Source: RUG420 sp045642465 (GTDB lineage: Bacteria; Bacillota; Clostridia; Oscillospirales; Acutalibacteraceae). Taken from it: a stretch of DNA of 64,000 nucleotides. Below, one piece after another: positions 33,282-41,890 of this stretch. The stretch spans positions 62,001 to 126,000 of the forward strand of contig JAZUIY010000016.1 in the NCBI GenBank assembly GCA_045642465.1, read 5' to 3'. The notes below the pieces were generated by a model. That model ran no database searches, was not told where the DNA came from, and saw only the letters and a list, made by a program, of their open reading frames with translations. Positions within the stretch are counted from its first letter, which is position 1. Every line of letters begins with the position of its first letter. A program made the translations under genes and the position numbers.

Positions 33282-35771
33282 ATGGAAATTAAGTATAGAG
33301 TTCACGAGGTTGCCAAAGACTTTGACCAGCCAAGCAAGGACGTATTGGACCTGCTGGCCAAATACTTTGACGAACCGAAAAAACATATGACTGCCTTGAC
33401 CAATGAGGAACTGAACCTGATTTTTGAATACTTTACCCAGAACAATCAGGTAGACGACTTCAACGCTTACTTTGCAATGGCTGCCCAGAAGGAAACCAAA
33501 TCGGCACCGAAGAAGGAAGCACCAAAGAAGGCCGAAGAACCGAAAAAGGCAGAAGAACCAAAGAAGGCAGAGGCTCCAAAGAAAGCCGATGCACCAATGC
33601 AGGAAACTGCAAAGAAACCTGCACCGGAAAAGAAACCGGCTCCAGAGAAAAAGCCTGCACAAGAGAAGAAGGCTGAATCGCCAAAGAAGGCAGAAGCACC
33701 TGCAAAGCCTAAGGTAAATGCAGACCCTCATCCATTCCAGAAGAAGACCGACAAGCCGGACAACAAGCCAATGCAGTCCCGTACCAAGGGTGAAACCAGA
33801 ACCGTTGATACCCGTGTACAGAACGTCAACTTGGATAAGTACAACGAAAAATACGATAACTTGAATCCGGAAGCCCGCAGCAATGACCGTGTTTCCAGTA
33901 ACAAGCAGAAGCTGAAGCAGAAGTCTCAGCAGTATAGAAAGCAGAAGGGTGTTCGTTCTAAGAAGAAGGAAACCGAAGCAGAACGTCTCAAGAGAATTCA
34001 GGCAGAACGTGCCAAGAAGACCTGGATCATCCAGATGGGTGACGAAATCTCCGTTGGCGAGTTCGCTGAAAAGCTCCGTATGACCGCCGCAGAAGTTATT
34101 AAGAAGCTCTTCATGCTGGGCCAGATGGCTACCATCAACGACATTATTGACTTCGACACCGCCTCCATTCTGGCTGAAGAATTGGGCGCAACCGTAGAAC
34201 GTGAAGTAGTAGTTACCATTGAAGACCAGATCATCAATGACGAAGAAGACGCAGAAGAAGACCTGCTCCCAAGAGACCCGGTTGTCTGCGTAATGGGTCA
34301 CGTTGACCATGGTAAGACCTCCATTTTGGACGCCATCCGTCACACTTCCGTTACCTCCGGAGAAGCCGGTGGTATTACCCAGGCCATTGGTGCATACCGT
34401 GTTAACATTAACGGCCAGCGCATTACCTTCTTAGATACCCCGGGCCATGCTGCATTTACCGAAATGCGTGCCCGTGGTGCATTGGCAACCGATATTGCCA
34501 TCCTGGTAGTAGCCGGGGATGACGGTATCATGCCACAGACCATTGAAGCCATTAACCATGCTAAGGCAGCAGAAATTCCAATTGTTGTTGCTGTCAATAA
34601 GATGGATAAACCGGAAGCTGCTGCAGACCGTGTACTGCAGCAGTTGACCGAACATGAAATTGTGCCGGAAGAATGGGGCGGCGACACCATCTGTGTCCCT
34701 GTTTCCGCAAAGACCGGCATGAACTTAGACCAACTTTTGGAATCCGTTCTTTTGGTTGCAGAAATGCAGGAATTGAAGGCCAATCCAAACCGTGCAGCCC
34801 ACGGTGTTGTTATTGAAGCATCTCTGGATAAGGGCCGCGGCCCGGTTGCCACTCTTTTGGTACAGAACGGTACTCTGAAGGAATCCGACATTGTTGTTGC
34901 CGGTACCGCAGTTGGTCACGTTCGTGTAATGACCAATGAAAACGGCAAGACCCAGAAGAAGGCAGGCCCATCTGTTCCGGTAGAAATTACCGGTTTGGAC
35001 TCCGTTCCACAGGCCGGTGACATTTTCGATGCTGTTTCTGACGAACGTCTGGCCCGTGCGCTGGTTGAACAGAGAAAGCAGGCCATTAAGGAAGAACAGT
35101 TCAACGCCCAGTCCAAGGTTACTTTGGATACTTTGTTTGCCTCCCTGCAGGAAGGTGAGTTGAAAGACCTGAACATCATTGTTAAGGCCGACGTTCAGGG
35201 CTCTGTAGAAGCGGTAAAACAGTCTCTTGAAAAACTGTCCAACGACGAAGTCCGCGTTCGTGTTATCCACGGCGCAGCCGGCGGTATTGTTGACTCCGAC
35301 GTTATGCTTGCAAATGCATCCAACGCCATCATCATCGGCTTCAACGTTCGTCCGGACCCAGTTGCGGTTGCCAACGCAGAACGAGACGGTGTAGAAATCC
35401 GTACCTACCGTGTTATTTACGACGCTATTGACGATGTTAAGGACGCTATTAAGGGTATGCTGGCACCGAAGTTCAGAGACGTAGACATTGGACGTGCCGA
35501 AGTACGTTCCGTATTTAAGATTTCCAACGTAGGCGCCATTGCCGGTGCTTACATTACCGACGGTAAAATTGTTCGTAACGCCAAAATCCGTGTTGTTCGT
35601 GACGGTATCATCATTGCAGAAGATGAAATGCAGTCCCTGCGTAGATTCAAGGATGACGTCAAAGAAGTTGCCACCGGCTACGAATGTGGTATCGGTCTCA
35701 ACAAGTTCAACGACATTAAGGAAGGCGACATTTTCGAAGCCTACATTACCGAAGAATATAGAGAGGACTAA
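33282..35771 (+). CDS. infB: Translation initiation factor IF-2
   Basis: GTPase that brings initiator tRNA to the 30S subunit. Length 829. Seen: the N-terminal winged element (residues 1-60), a low-complexity linker (about 65-150) made of repeats of PKKAE and PEKKPA type, a second IF2_N domain (about 255-305), then the G domain with GHVDHGKT near residue 340, DTPGHAAF and NKMD, followed by the beta-barrel and initiator-tRNA domains. Ribosome site AAAGGAGG (33266) supports the ATG. rbfA starts 2 bases after its stop. Confidence 0.96.
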   Translation: MEIKYRVHEVAKDFDQPSKDVLDLLAKYFDEPKKHMTALTNEELNLIFEYFTQNNQVDDFNAYFAMAAQKETKSAPKKEAPKKAEEPKKAEEPKKAEAPKKADAPMQETAKKPAPEKKPAPEKKPAQEKKAESPKKAEAPAKPKVNADPHPFQKKTDKPDNKPMQSRTKGETRTVDTRVQNVNLDKYNEKYDNLNPEARSNDRVSSNKQKLKQKSQQYRKQKGVRSKKKETEAERLKRIQAERAKKTWIIQMGDEISVGEFAEKLRMTAAEVIKKLFMLGQMATINDIIDFDTASILAEELGATVEREVVVTIEDQIINDEEDAEEDLLPRDPVVCVMGHVDHGKTSILDAIRHTSVTSGEAGGITQAIGAYRVNINGQRITFLDTPGHAAFTEMRARGALATDIAILVVAGDDGIMPQTIEAINHAKAAEIPIVVAVNKMDKPEAAADRVLQQLTEHEIVPEEWGGDTICVPVSAKTGMNLDQLLESVLLVAEMQELKANPNRAAHGVVIEASLDKGRGPVATLLVQNGTLKESDIVVAGTAVGHVRVMTNENGKTQKKAGPSVPVEITGLDSVPQAGDIFDAVSDERLARALVEQRKQAIKEEQFNAQSKVTLDTLFASLQEGELKDLNIIVKADVQGSVEAVKQSLEKLSNDEVRVRVIHGAAGGIVDSDVMLANASNAIIIGFNVRPDPVAVANAERDGVEIRTYRVIYDAIDDVKDAIKGMLAPKFRDVDIGRAEVRSVFKISNVGAIAGAYITDGKIVRNAKIRVVRDGIIIAEDEMQSLRRFKDDVKEVATGYECGIGLNKFNDIKEGDIFEAYITEEYRED

Positions 35772-35773
35772 TC

Positions 35774-36115
35774 ATGCCGGGTTATAAAAATGCTCGTACC
35801 GCAGAGGACATCAAGAGGGAACTCATTGCTGTCCTCGGCGAGATTAAAGATCCACGGGTAGCCGGAAAAATGTTGACCATAGTCAGAGTTGATGTTTCCA
35901 GCGACTGCTCCTATGCCAAGGTCTATGTTTCTGACCTGAATGGCATGGACAGCGCCAAAGAGGCTGCCAAGGCCTTAAATGGCGCCCAGGGCTTTATCCG
36001 CCGTGAAATCGGCCAGCATCTGCACCTGCGCAAGGCGCCGGAACTGAAGTTCATTGCAGATGACTCCACCGTTCACGCCATGGATATTGTTCAGAAGTTA
36101 AACGACTTAGTGTAA
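35774..36115 (+). CDS. rbfA: Ribosome-binding factor A
   Basis: KH-type assembly factor for the 30S subunit, needed for 16S rRNA 5' end maturation and growth in the cold. Length 113. Seen: DIKRELIAVLGEIKDPRVAG at the start and AQGFIRREIGQHLHLRKAPELKF in the usual frame of the family. GAGAGG site within the infB end; coupled to infB. Confidence 0.93.
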   Translation: MPGYKNARTAEDIKRELIAVLGEIKDPRVAGKMLTIVRVDVSSDCSYAKVYVSDLNGMDSAKEAAKALNGAQGFIRREIGQHLHLRKAPELKFIADDSTVHAMDIVQKLNDLV

Positions 36116-36132
36116 GGCGAAGGAGGTGCCCT

Positions 36133-37107
36133 ATGGCATTTGACTGCGTTTTAGTGGACGAACAGCGTGTAGCCACACTGCTGGAAACCCACGACAACTT
36201 TTTGGTTTTGACCCATAAAAGCCCGGATGGCGACACCCTGGGCTTGGCAGCTGCGCTCTGTAGACTGTTACAGAACATGGGCAAGCATGCCAGACTGGAA
36301 AATTCCGAAGAAATCCCTGCTAAGTATGACTTCCTGTTTGAAGGCCTTCCATATCAGGACTTCACACCGGAGTATATTGTTGCGGTAGACGTGGCAGACC
36401 CAGAATTATTGGGGGACAAACTGTCTCAGTATGCCGACCAAGTAGACCTTTGTATTGACCATCATCCATCCAACAAGCGGTACGCAAAAGAACTGCTTTT
36501 GCGGGAGGACGATGGGGCAGCATCCCTGACCTTTTTCCGTGTCATTAAGGCCATGCATGCGGACATTACTAAGGAAATGGCAACGGACCTTTATACCGGC
36601 ATCTCTACGGATACCGGCTGTTTCCGTTATGCCAACGCCACGGCAGAAACCTACCGTGTAGCCGCCGAACTGATTGAACTCGGCGCCAACAATGCAGACG
36701 TCAATGTCCGCATGTTCGAAACCAAATCCCTGTCTTATTTCTGCCTGTTACAGGAAGTGCTGGCAGACTTAAGAATGTATTGCGAAGGTCAGGTAGCCGT
36801 CTTCAAAGTATCCCGCGACATGATGGATGCGGTAGGCGCCACGGACCATATGCTGGACGCCATTGCCCCAATGTCCCGTCAAATTGAAGGGGTCAAGGCC
36901 GGCGTTACCATGAAGCAAACCCAGGATGGCAGATACAAATTCTCCCTCCGTACCCATGAACCGCTGGATGCCTCAGAAATCTGTGGCCTTCTGGGTGGCG
37001 GCGGACACGCCAGAGCTGCCGGAACCGGCATGCTGGAGGATGAAGAAGCAGCCCTGCGGACCATTCTGGAATTCATTGCTGAAAAGCTGGACTGTGAGGT
37101 CGAATAA
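36133..37107 (+). CDS. nrnA: DHH/DHHA1 phosphoesterase (NrnA-like oligoribonuclease / pAp phosphatase)
   Basis: Degrades short RNA oligomers and removes phosphate from 3'-phosphoadenosine 5'-phosphate. Seen: the DHH domain with THKSPDGDTLG near residue 35, AVDVADPE near 95, DHHPSN near 120 (metal ligands), and the DHHA1 domain with GGGGHARAAG near 295. Length 324. A strong GAAGGAGGTG site precedes the ATG. Its position between rbfA and truB is common in Bacillota. Confidence 0.92.
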   Translation: MAFDCVLVDEQRVATLLETHDNFLVLTHKSPDGDTLGLAAALCRLLQNMGKHARLENSEEIPAKYDFLFEGLPYQDFTPEYIVAVDVADPELLGDKLSQYADQVDLCIDHHPSNKRYAKELLLREDDGAASLTFFRVIKAMHADITKEMATDLYTGISTDTGCFRYANATAETYRVAAELIELGANNADVNVRMFETKSLSYFCLLQEVLADLRMYCEGQVAVFKVSRDMMDAVGATDHMLDAIAPMSRQIEGVKAGVTMKQTQDGRYKFSLRTHEPLDASEICGLLGGGGHARAAGTGMLEDEEAALRTILEFIAEKLDCEVE

Positions 37108-37112
37108 GCTTC

Positions 37113-38060
37113 ATGACAGGAATTATTTGTCTCAATAAACCGGAGGAAATTACCTCCTTTTTTGCGGTGAAAAAGACCGGACGACTGGTAGGGGAAAAGA
37201 AGGCCGGACATGCCGGCACCTTGGACCCTTTGGCCACCGGAGTGCTGCCAATTCTGCTGGGGGGAGCCACCCGATTTTTAGAGTTTCTTCCCACCAGCCC
37301 CAAGCGCTATGTGGCCGTGTTCCGTCTGGGAATCACCACAGATACCTTAGATATTACCGGCAACATCTTAGCGGAGAAGCCGGTGCACTGCGGCAAAGAA
37401 GACATTCTGGCCGCCCTCCCATCCTTTCGGGGAGACATACTCCAAGTGCCGCCTATGTATTCGGCCATCAAAAAGGATGGGGTACGCATGTACGACCTTG
37501 CCCGGCAAGGCATAGAAGTGGAGCGGGAAGCCCGTCCGGTTACCATTTTTGAATTGGAACTGCGGACGGAAGAGGAGGCCAAGGCCACCGGCGCTCAGCT
37601 GACTCCACCAAAAGAAAATGAATACATATTAGAAGTGCAGTGCTCTTCCGGCACCTATATCCGCACTTTAATTGATGACCTTGGAAAGGCCTTGGGCTGT
37701 GGTGCAACCATGACCCAGCTGGTCCGGACCGAGGTGGGTAACTTGTCCCTGAAGCAGGCAGTTTCCTTTGAAGAATTGGACAAGGCTGCCACTGAGGGCA
37801 CTTTAGAAGATATTTTGACACCGGTTCCTGATGCCTTATCCCATTTGACGGCGGTTTCCATTTCCAAAGCCCAGGCCAAACGGTTTTCCAACGGCGGGGA
37901 GCTGGATTTAAACCGTATTCCTTATTTCCGCGGCAGATATGTAGCGGAGGACGGAACACTGTTTTTGGTCAACGACCCGGAAGGCCGCTTTTTGGGCCTT
38001 GGCCAGCTAGATTTAGTACAGCATTTATTGACTGTAAAACGAGTATTTGTAAGTAGGTGA
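37113..38060 (+). CDS. truB: tRNA pseudouridine(55) synthase TruB
   Basis: Makes the universal pseudouridine 55 of the T loop. Seen: CLNKPEEITSF at the start, GHAGTLDPLATGVLPILLG near residue 31 with the catalytic aspartate, the YSAIKKDGVRMYDLARQG block and SSGTYIRTLIDDLG. Length 315. The C-terminal part carries a PUA-like domain. ribF begins 4 bases after its stop. Confidence 0.95.
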   Translation: MTGIICLNKPEEITSFFAVKKTGRLVGEKKAGHAGTLDPLATGVLPILLGGATRFLEFLPTSPKRYVAVFRLGITTDTLDITGNILAEKPVHCGKEDILAALPSFRGDILQVPPMYSAIKKDGVRMYDLARQGIEVEREARPVTIFELELRTEEEAKATGAQLTPPKENEYILEVQCSSGTYIRTLIDDLGKALGCGATMTQLVRTEVGNLSLKQAVSFEELDKAATEGTLEDILTPVPDALSHLTAVSISKAQAKRFSNGGELDLNRIPYFRGRYVAEDGTLFLVNDPEGRFLGLGQLDLVQHLLTVKRVFVSR

Positions 38061-38064
38061 TTTC

Positions 38065-38952
38065 ATGTCCAAAACCTCCGGTACCGTTGTGGCACTAGGT
38101 AGTTTTGATGGCCTTCACATGGGCCATATGACAGTATTGAATGCTGCCAAAGAGGCAGCAAAACGACTGGACGCTGAGCCGGTCATTTGCACCTTCAAGG
38201 AACATCCGTTAAAGGTATTAAACGGGGAAGCCCCGCCGGCACTTTTCACCGGGGAAATTATGGAAGAACTGTTTGCTTCCACCGGAATGGACCTGTACCG
38301 ACTGGACTTTGCTGAAATAAAAGATTACGCTCCGGAAGCCTTCTTTCAGAAGATCTTGATGGAGGAGTTAAAGGTAAAAGGCGTTTGCTGTGGATTTAAC
38401 TTCAGCTTCGGCGCCAAAGGGGCCGGCACCCCGGAACTCATGCGGCGCTTCTGTAAAGAGGCCGGCGTAGAGTTCCATGAATTGCCGGCAAAGCGGTACG
38501 CAGACTGTACCGTAAGCTCCACGGTTATCCGCAGCCTATTGCAGGAAGGCAGAGTCGGCTTTGCCAACGAACTGCTTGGGCGACCGTTCCGCTTCCGGGA
38601 ACCGGTCATTGCCGGAGACGGCAGGGGACATACCTGGGGCATTCCCACCATCAACCAGATGTATCCGAAGGAACTGGTGGTTCCTAAGTTCGGGGTGTAC
38701 CGTTCCCGTGTTTCCGTAGACGGCAACACCTATGCCGGTGCCACCAATATAGGGGTCCGTCCCACCGTCCGAGACGGGGAATCCGTCTCCGCCGAAACCT
38801 TCGTTATCGGCTTTACGGGAGACCTTTACGGAAAGACCGTAGACTTGGAACTGCTGGACTTTATCCGCCCGGAAAAACGCTTCTCTTCTTTCTCAGAATT
38901 AGAGGCACAAATCAGGGCCGATATTGCCACTATTTCCGAAGGAATTATTTAG
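38065..38952 (+). CDS. ribF: Bifunctional riboflavin kinase / FAD synthetase
   Basis: Makes FMN and then FAD from riboflavin. Seen: ALGSFDGLHMGHMTVLN near residue 10 (adenylyltransferase HxGH motif), NFSFGAKGAG, and STVIRSLLQEG; the kinase half starts near residue 170 with GDGRGHTWGIPTINQ and ends with FIRPEKRFSS. Length 295. No FMN riboswitch is seen: the gene is inside the operon. It supports the many flavoenzymes of the window. Confidence 0.94.
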   Translation: MSKTSGTVVALGSFDGLHMGHMTVLNAAKEAAKRLDAEPVICTFKEHPLKVLNGEAPPALFTGEIMEELFASTGMDLYRLDFAEIKDYAPEAFFQKILMEELKVKGVCCGFNFSFGAKGAGTPELMRRFCKEAGVEFHELPAKRYADCTVSSTVIRSLLQEGRVGFANELLGRPFRFREPVIAGDGRGHTWGIPTINQMYPKELVVPKFGVYRSRVSVDGNTYAGATNIGVRPTVRDGESVSAETFVIGFTGDLYGKTVDLELLDFIRPEKRFSSFSELEAQIRADIATISEGII

Positions 38953-39010
38953 GTTCAAAAAAGGAAATTTTCCTTTACTTTTGCCACTTTGCGTGGTACT
39001 ATAACACTGC

Positions 39011-39048
39011 TTTTCGCTTGGAGGTTGGAAGTCACCGACCTTCCCCTA
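39011..39048 (+). promoter_or_regulatory. Possible structured leader of rpsO
   Basis: Between a possible -10 (TATAAC, 39000-39005) and the rpsO start, GGAGGTTGG and CCGACCTTCC can pair imperfectly. In other bacteria S15 represses its own message at such structures. Weak evidence. Confidence 0.35.
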
Positions 39049-39084
39049 AGAGAATTGCGTAATTTTTAAATGAGGTGAAACACT

Positions 39085-39348
39085 ATGACACAGCAGGAAA
39101 AGCAGGCCATCATGGCTGAATATGCTACCCACGAAGGCGACACCGGTTCTCCAGAAGTACAGATTGCCGTACTCACCAAGAGAATCAACGACTTAAACGC
39201 ACACTTGAAGGAACATCCACATGACTATCACTCCAACAGAGGTCTTCTCAAGTTGGTAGGTCAGAGACGTAACCTTCTTTCTTACCTTCAGAAGAAGGAC
39301 ATTGAAAGATACCGTGCACTGATTAAGAGACTCGGTCTTCGTAAGTAA
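39085..39348 (+). CDS. rpsO: Small ribosomal subunit protein uS15
   Basis: 87-residue primary-binding protein of the 30S platform. Seen: ATHEGDTGSPEVQIAVLTKR, then LKEHPHDYHSNRGLLKLVGQ with the conserved HxxD...H pattern that contacts 16S rRNA, and YLQKKD. TGAGGTG site supports the ATG. Paired with pnp as in most bacteria. Confidence 0.97.
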   Translation: MTQQEKQAIMAEYATHEGDTGSPEVQIAVLTKRINDLNAHLKEHPHDYHSNRGLLKLVGQRRNLLSYLQKKDIERYRALIKRLGLRK

Positions 39349-39359
39349 GAGAAACTTAA

Positions 39360-39400
39360 GGCAGATGGCTTCCTTGCCATCTGCCTCATTCTCGTTTTTT
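39360..39400 (+). terminator. Hairpin after rpsO
   Basis: GGCAGATGGC (39360-39369) and GCCATCTGCC (39376-39385), perfect; the T-run starts 9 bases later (CGTTTTTT), so termination may be partial and allow readthrough to pnp. Confidence 0.65.
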
Positions 39401-39468
39401 AGGCATTTTTCGCTGTCTGTGAAATGTGCTAAATCGCCCCAAGAAACGTTGAAATTCTTTGGCAAAAA

Positions 39469-39551
39469 CGGGAGGTACTAAAAGGGTTTTAGCGGTAAAT
39501 AAAGCACCCGAAGTTCGGATGTTTCATTTATTGCTAAACCTTTACCTCCCG
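39469..39551 (+). promoter_or_regulatory. Long stem-loop in the pnp leader
   Basis: CGGGAGGTA (39469-39477) pairs with TACCTCCCG (39543-39551); inside, GGTTTTAGC pairs with GCTAAACC with a bulge, AAATAAA meets TTTATT, and CCGAAGTTCGG (39508-39518) forms the tip. It ends 26 bases ahead of the pnp ATG, like the RNase III/PNPase-processed leader of enterobacterial pnp. Confidence 0.6.
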
Positions 39552-39577
39552 AACAAACCGAAAAGAGAGGTAGAAAC

Positions 39578-41785
39578 ATGTTTTTCAAAGACTACAAAGT
39601 TTATGAAACTGAACTTGCCGGCCGTCCACTGAAACTGGAAACCGGTAAAATGGCTCAGTTGGCATCCGCTGCAGTCCTTGCAACCTACGGTGAAACTTCC
39701 GTACTTTGTACCGCAACTGCATCCGACAAGCCTCGTGAAGGCGTTGACTTCTTCCCACTTTCCGTGGACTTCGAAGAAAAAATGTATTCCGTAGGCCGTT
39801 TCCCTGGTTCTTTCCAGAGAAGAGAAGGTAAGGCTTCCGAAAAGGCAACCTTGGCTTCCCGCTGCATTGACCGTCCAATCCGTCCACTGTTCCCAAAGGA
39901 CATGAGAAATGACTGCTCTGTTGTAGCTACTGTAATGTCTGTTGACCCAGACTGCAGCCCAGAAGTAGCAGCTGCCATCGGCGTATCCTGCGCACTGGCC
40001 ATTTCCGACATTCCATGGGATGGCCCAATCTCTTCCGTAAACGTTGGCTTGGTTGACGATGAAATCATCATCAACCCAACTCTGGAACAGCGTGCTGTTT
40101 CCGACCTGAAGTTGACCGTTTCCTCCACCGCTGACCTCATTGCTATGATTGAAGCAGGCGGTAACGAAATTCCGGAAGACAAGATGTTTGATTGCATCAT
40201 GGCCGGACACGAAGAAAACAAGAAAATTGTAAAATTCATTCAGGGCATTGTAGATGAAATCGGCAAGCCAAAGTTTGAATTTGAATCCAATGACCCGGAT
40301 CCAGAAATCCTTGCTGAAATTGAAGAATGGGTTACCCCAGACGTTCAGAAGGCGCTGGATACTGACGACAAGCGTGTAAGAGATGCTGCTCTTCTGCCAA
40401 TTTATGACATGGTTCATGAAAAGTATGACGAACAGTTCGAAGGTCAGGAAGGCAAGATTGATGAAATCCTTTACCTGATTCAGAAGCACGTAGTACGCAA
40501 CTGGCTGAAGAACGAACACAAGCGTGTAGACGGCCGTGGCATTGACGAAATCCGTCCTCTGAATGCAGAAGTTGACTTGCTTCCAAGAGTTCACGGTTCC
40601 GGTATGTTCACCCGTGGCCAGACCCAGGTTCTCTCCATTGCCACCTTAGGTTCTCTCTCTGATGCACAGAGACTGGACGGCCTGGATGAAGAAACCGAAA
40701 AGCGTTACATCCACCACTACAATTTCCCATCCTACTCCGTAGGCGAAACCAAGCCTCCACGCGGACCGGGACGTCGTGAAATTGGTCACGGTGCTCTTGC
40801 AGAAAAAGCACTTCTGCCGGTAATCCCATCGGTAGAAGACTTCCCATATGCCATCCGTGTTGTATCTGAAGTACTTTCCTCCAACGGTTCCACTTCTCAG
40901 GGCTCCGTTTGTGGTTCCACCCTTGCTCTTATGGCAGCCGGTGTTCCAATTAAGGCTCCTGTAGCAGGTATTTCCTGCGGCCTGATTACCGGTGACGAAG
41001 GCGTTTACGGCGACTTCATGACCATGGTAGACATTCAGGGTCTGGAAGACTTCTACGGCGACATGGACTTCAAGGTAGCAGGTACCCACGACGGTATCAC
41101 CGCTATCCAGATGGACCTGAAGGTTCACGGTCTTACCCCAGCCATTGTTAAGGAAGCCTTCGAAAAGACCAGAAAGGCCCGTCTCTACATCCTTGACGAA
41201 ATCATGCTGAAGGCCATTCCGGAAGTTCGTCCACAGCTTTCCAAGTATGCACCGAAGATGCTTACCACCACCATCAACCCAGAAAAGATTGGTGACGTTA
41301 TTGGTAAGCAGGGTAAGGTTATCCAGAAAATCTGCGCTGAATGCAACTGTAAGGTTGACGTTAACGACGAAGGTCAGGTATTTGTATCTGCCATTGACCA
41401 GGAAGACGCTGAACGCGCTATCTTCATGGTAGAAACCATTGCCAACGACCCAGAAGTCGGCGCTATTTACAAGGGTGTTGTTACCCGCCTGATGAACTTC
41501 GGCGCATTCGTTGAAATTGCACCGGGTAAGGAAGGCCTCGTACACATTTCCCGTCTGGACGTAAAGCGTACCGAAAAGGTAGAAGACGTAGTTGCTGTTG
41601 GCGATGAAATCATTGTCAAAGTATTGGAAATTGATGACCAGAACAGAATCAACCTTTCCAGAAGAGACGCCCTCATTGAAGTAGAAGGCGCTGTTCCGGA
41701 AAATGATCTTTCCGAAGAAGACAACCGTCGTCCTCGTAAGGACTACCGCGGTGGCAACCGTGGCGGCAGAGGCGGCAGAAGATAA
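39578..41785 (+). CDS. pnp: Polyribonucleotide nucleotidyltransferase (PNPase) with RGG tail
   Basis: 3'-to-5' phosphorolytic exoribonuclease. Domain order seen: first RNase PH core, helical middle, second RNase PH core (RGQTQVLSIATLG near residue 345; GSTSQGSVCGSTLALM near 440), KH domain (KIGDVIGKQGKVIQKI near 568) and S1 domain (AIYKGVVTRLMNFGAFVEI near 628). Length 735. The last 20 residues are DYRGGNRGGRGGRR-type, an RGG/RG-rich tail not standard for the family. AGAGAGGT site supports the ATG. Terminator follows. Confidence 0.96.
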   Translation: MFFKDYKVYETELAGRPLKLETGKMAQLASAAVLATYGETSVLCTATASDKPREGVDFFPLSVDFEEKMYSVGRFPGSFQRREGKASEKATLASRCIDRPIRPLFPKDMRNDCSVVATVMSVDPDCSPEVAAAIGVSCALAISDIPWDGPISSVNVGLVDDEIIINPTLEQRAVSDLKLTVSSTADLIAMIEAGGNEIPEDKMFDCIMAGHEENKKIVKFIQGIVDEIGKPKFEFESNDPDPEILAEIEEWVTPDVQKALDTDDKRVRDAALLPIYDMVHEKYDEQFEGQEGKIDEILYLIQKHVVRNWLKNEHKRVDGRGIDEIRPLNAEVDLLPRVHGSGMFTRGQTQVLSIATLGSLSDAQRLDGLDEETEKRYIHHYNFPSYSVGETKPPRGPGRREIGHGALAEKALLPVIPSVEDFPYAIRVVSEVLSSNGSTSQGSVCGSTLALMAAGVPIKAPVAGISCGLITGDEGVYGDFMTMVDIQGLEDFYGDMDFKVAGTHDGITAIQMDLKVHGLTPAIVKEAFEKTRKARLYILDEIMLKAIPEVRPQLSKYAPKMLTTTINPEKIGDVIGKQGKVIQKICAECNCKVDVNDEGQVFVSAIDQEDAERAIFMVETIANDPEVGAIYKGVVTRLMNFGAFVEIAPGKEGLVHISRLDVKRTEKVEDVVAVGDEIIVKVLEIDDQNRINLSRRDALIEVEGAVPENDLSEEDNRRPRKDYRGGNRGGRGGRR

Positions 41786-41804
41786 GTCTCTAGGCAAATA
41801 AAGA

Positions 41805-41836
41805 AACGGTTGCTGTCTAGACGGCAACCGTTTTTT
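41805..41836 (+). terminator. Terminator after pnp
   Basis: AACGGTTGC (41805-41813) and GCAACCGTT (41824-41832) plus TTTT. Confidence 0.88.
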
Positions 41837-41890
41837 AGTATTTTTAAAGCAAGCCCGTTAGGCTTGCAGCAAAAGACAGGGAGTAGACAC

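Noticed and set aside
33490..33720. AAGAAGGCAGAAG-type repeats
   Set aside because: Low-complexity linker of IF-2, normal for the protein.
39542..40594. 350-codon frame on the minus strand
   Set aside because: Antisense of pnp; arises from the strong codon bias of the real gene.
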